Origin: Flavobacterium rakeshii
Lineage (GTDB): Bacteria > Bacteroidota > Bacteroidia > Flavobacteriales > Flavobacteriaceae
Length of the DNA: 64,000 bases
Reading direction: 5' to 3'
Assembly: GCF_009741375.1 (NCBI RefSeq)
Contig: NZ_WOWP01000062.1
Location: forward strand, 1-64,000
Every line of letters starts with the position of its first letter. Within the stretch, counting starts at the first letter, position 1. The notes beneath the pieces are model-generated. The model did no database searches. It saw only the letters and a list, made by a program, of their open reading frames with translations, and was not told where the DNA came from. Both the position numbers and the translations under genes were made by a program. Below are positions 61,959 to 64,000 of this stretch, in pieces.

Positions 61959-64000
61959 TTACTCTTTCTTACCGAGGTACTGAAAATCAAGCTGCTTTTT
62001 AACCAAATCGGCATTTTTTACCTTAACGTAAACCTCGTCACCCAGCTGTAATAAATTGTGGGAAACCTGCCCTACTAAAGCATATTGCTTTTCATCAAAA
62101 GTGTAATAATCATCGTTTATTTCCCTTATGCGGCACATGCCTTCACATTTGTTTGAAACGATCTCAACATAAATACCCCATTCGGTAACACCCGATATCA
62201 CACCTAAAAACTCCTCGTCTTTATGATCCAGCATGTACTTAACCTGCATATACTTAATACTGTCACGTTCGGCATTAGCTGCAAGGTTTTCCATGTCAGA
62301 CGAATGTTTGCACTTTTCTTCATACGCCTGCTCATCTACAGATTTGCCTCCATCCAGATAATGTTGTAACAATCTGTGTGCCATAACATCAGGATAACGA
62401 CGAATTGGTGAGGTAAAATGCGAATAATAATCAAACGCCAGTCCGTAATGACCTATGTTATCAGTAGAATATCTTGCTTTACTCATACTACGAATAGCCA
62501 GTGTATCCACAAGGTTTTGTTCTTTTTTACCCTGAACTTCAGCTAAAAGATTATTAAGTGATTTTGATACCGAATCTTTTGACCTGAAGTTGATATTATA
62601 ACCGAATTTTGATATAACCGACTGTAAGTTAAACAGCTTATCTTCATCCGGTTCATCATGAATACGGTATACAAAAGTCTTTTTAGGCTGTTGCTTACCA
62701 ATAAATTCTGCCACTTTCCTGTTGGCCAATAGCATAAATTCCTCAATAAGGTGATTAGCATCCTTAGCTACTTTAAAGTACACACCGGTAGGTTCAGCAG
62801 CTTCATTTAAATGGAATTTCACCTCTACCTTATCAAACGAAATTGCACCATGCTGCATACGTTTACTGCGTAATATTTTAGCCAGCTCATCAAGCTTAAT
62901 AACAGCATGCTGTATATCACCGTTTATTTGGTACTCCTCCCCTGTTAATGATATTTCCTGAGGGATGGTATTTCCTTTGGTTTCAATAATATGCTGAGCT
63001 TCCTCATAAGCAAAACGCTGATCAGAATAAATAGCCGTACGACCAAACCATTGGTTAACAACCTCTGCTTTCTCATTAATTTCAAACACTGCAGAGAACG
63101 TATATTTCTCCTCATGAGGTCGTAGTGAACACGCAAAGTTAGACAGTACCTCGGGTAACATAGGTACTACCCTATCTACCAGATATACCGATGTTGCCCT
63201 GTTAAAAGCCTCTTCATCCAGTAAGGTTCCTTCTTCAAGATAGTAGGATACATCGGCAATATGGATACCTACCTCATAGTTACCGTTTTCAAGTACCTGG
63301 AACGATAGTGCATCATCAAAATCCTTAGCATCCTTAGGGTCAATGGTAAAGGTTAATACCTTTCTCATATCCCTCCTGTTGGCAATTTCCTCTTCCTTGA
63401 TAGAAGTATCAATTTTTTGGGCATAGGCCTCAACATCTACAGGGAAATCATAAGGAAGCCCGTATTCGGCCAAAATAGCGTGTATCTCGGTATTGTGTTC
63501 ACCCGGTCGTCCAAGTACTCTTAAAACCTCTCCAAAAGGGCTGTCTGCCTTCGCAGGCCAGTCGTCTATCTTTACCAATACCACATCACCGTCCTGAGCA
63601 TTGCCCAGTTTGTTTTTAGGGATAAAAATATCGGTATACATTTTAGGGTTTGCTGTACTTACAAAGGCAAAGTTCTTTTGTATGTCTATAACACCCACAA
63701 ATTCAACTCTTGCTCTTTCAATAATCTCAACTACCTCACCTTCAGGTCTTCGTCCTCTCCTACGGTTATAAATATATACCTTAACCTTATCGCCGTCTAG
63801 GGCTTTATTAAGGTTTCCGGTAGGTATAAATACATCATCTTCAAGTTCGTCACTCACAAAGTAGGCAGTCTTTCTGCTGGTCATATCTATCACACCTTCA
63901 ATGTAATCGTTTTTAGATACGACTCTGTATTTGCCTCTCTCTACTTCTTCAATCGTTTCTTTAGAGGCAAGAAATTTCAACTCTTTAATAATCTCGTTTC
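61959..64000 (-). CDS. rnr: Ribonuclease R, N-terminus outside window
   Basis: 680 residues visible; the frame stays open to the right edge (NEIIKELKFLASKETIEE at the margin), so the true start is outside. Cold-shock-like OB domains (about 25-150), then the RNB catalytic domain with TFTIDPKDAKDFDDALSF and the active-site aspartates, FTSPIRRYPDVMAHRLL, and a C-terminal S1 domain (VISGVTEWGIYVEIVSNKCEGM). RNase R degrades structured RNA from the 3' end. The TTG at 63978-63980 is internal. Confidence 0.95.
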   Translation of the reverse strand, partial: NEIIKELKFLASKETIEEVERGKYRVVSKNDYIEGVIDMTSRKTAYFVSDELEDDVFIPTGNLNKALDGDKVKVYIYNRRRGRRPEGEVVEIIERARVEFVGVIDIQKNFAFVSTANPKMYTDIFIPKNKLGNAQDGDVVLVKIDDWPAKADSPFGEVLRVLGRPGEHNTEIHAILAEYGLPYDFPVDVEAYAQKIDTSIKEEEIANRRDMRKVLTFTIDPKDAKDFDDALSFQVLENGNYEVGIHIADVSYYLEEGTLLDEEAFNRATSVYLVDRVVPMLPEVLSNFACSLRPHEEKYTFSAVFEINEKAEVVNQWFGRTAIYSDQRFAYEEAQHIIETKGNTIPQEISLTGEEYQINGDIQHAVIKLDELAKILRSKRMQHGAISFDKVEVKFHLNEAAEPTGVYFKVAKDANHLIEEFMLLANRKVAEFIGKQQPKKTFVYRIHDEPDEDKLFNLQSVISKFGYNINFRSKDSVSKSLNNLLAEVQGKKEQNLVDTLAIRSMSKARYSTDNIGHYGLAFDYYSHFTSPIRRYPDVMAHRLLQHYLDGGKSVDEQAYEEKCKHSSDMENLAANAERDSIKYMQVKYMLDHKDEEFLGVISGVTEWGIYVEIVSNKCEGMCRIREINDDYYTFDEKQYALVGQVSHNLLQLGDEVYVKVKNADLVKKQLDFQYLGKKE

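Noticed and set aside
63978..63980. TTG at 63980 as the start of rnr
   Set aside because: The frame continues in family-like sequence to the right edge, so the true start is outside the window.

Overview
The window is a 64 kb piece of a low-GC Bacteroidota chromosome, most likely from Flavobacteriaceae and close to Flavobacterium. The signs are: promoters of the TTG-N19/20-TAnnTTTG type; lipoproteins and surface proteins with type IX secretion hallmarks (delta-60 repeats, choice-of-anchor J-like modules); and families typical of this group (DUF2480, DUF3078, DUF4175, DUF4837, head-GIN proteins, four-helix-bundle S23-type proteins). It is ordinary dense chromosome, with no phage, IS element, CRISPR array or rRNA operon seen.

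Layout. 1-5660 (minus) is the N-terminal part of a very large secreted modular surface protein whose end lies outside the window. 5824-7056 is hflX. 7114-23530 is an iron block: sufS, a lipoprotein, sufE, a DUF59 SufT-like gene, DUF2480 and DUF3078 (7114-11157, minus), then a heme-uptake island (hmuTUVS on plus; TonB receptor and HmuY-like lipoprotein on minus), then sufA-sufB-sufC-sufD (minus). Two four-helix-bundle genes sit inside the sufABCD operon; one is frameshifted. 23691-28195 holds an MBL-fold hydrolase, a subtilisin-like lipoprotein protease and an M1 aminopeptidase. 28608-29306 is an S24/XRE regulator. 29401-35249 holds rnpA, a DUF4349 lipoprotein, an S41 protease, a Kup potassium transporter and a double-OmpA protein. 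35252-39694 (minus) holds a GNAT enzyme, DUF4837, MltD-type transglycosylase and pgk. 39885-43733 holds holB, a DoxX-like protein and a Pif1/RecD-like helicase. 43834-53243 (minus) holds DUF4175, ybeY, a delta-60 surface protein, mnmG, a small lipoprotein, a methyltransferase and an OmpH/Skp-like lipoprotein. 53445-64000 holds gltX, an SPFH protein, a YtxH/holin-like envelope cluster, glnS, folB, tRNA-Cys, a LysE-type exporter, two head-GIN proteins and most of rnr.

How the parts fit. Three iron-related promoters (sufA, the TonB receptor, hmuT) carry the same 17-bp dyad just downstream of the -7 box, so heme import and Fe-S assembly look like one iron-responsive regulon. The heme island separates sufABCD from sufS-sufE, which now has its own promoter. 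Four near-identical ParB-binding (parS) palindromes lie in the 161 bp upstream of mnmG, and a fifth overlaps the start of the next gene, so this is probably a centromere region near the replication origin. The best candidates for something not well described are the pair of four-helix-bundle cassettes, each flanked by its own inverted simple repeats and each lodged between suf genes, and the shared iron operator.
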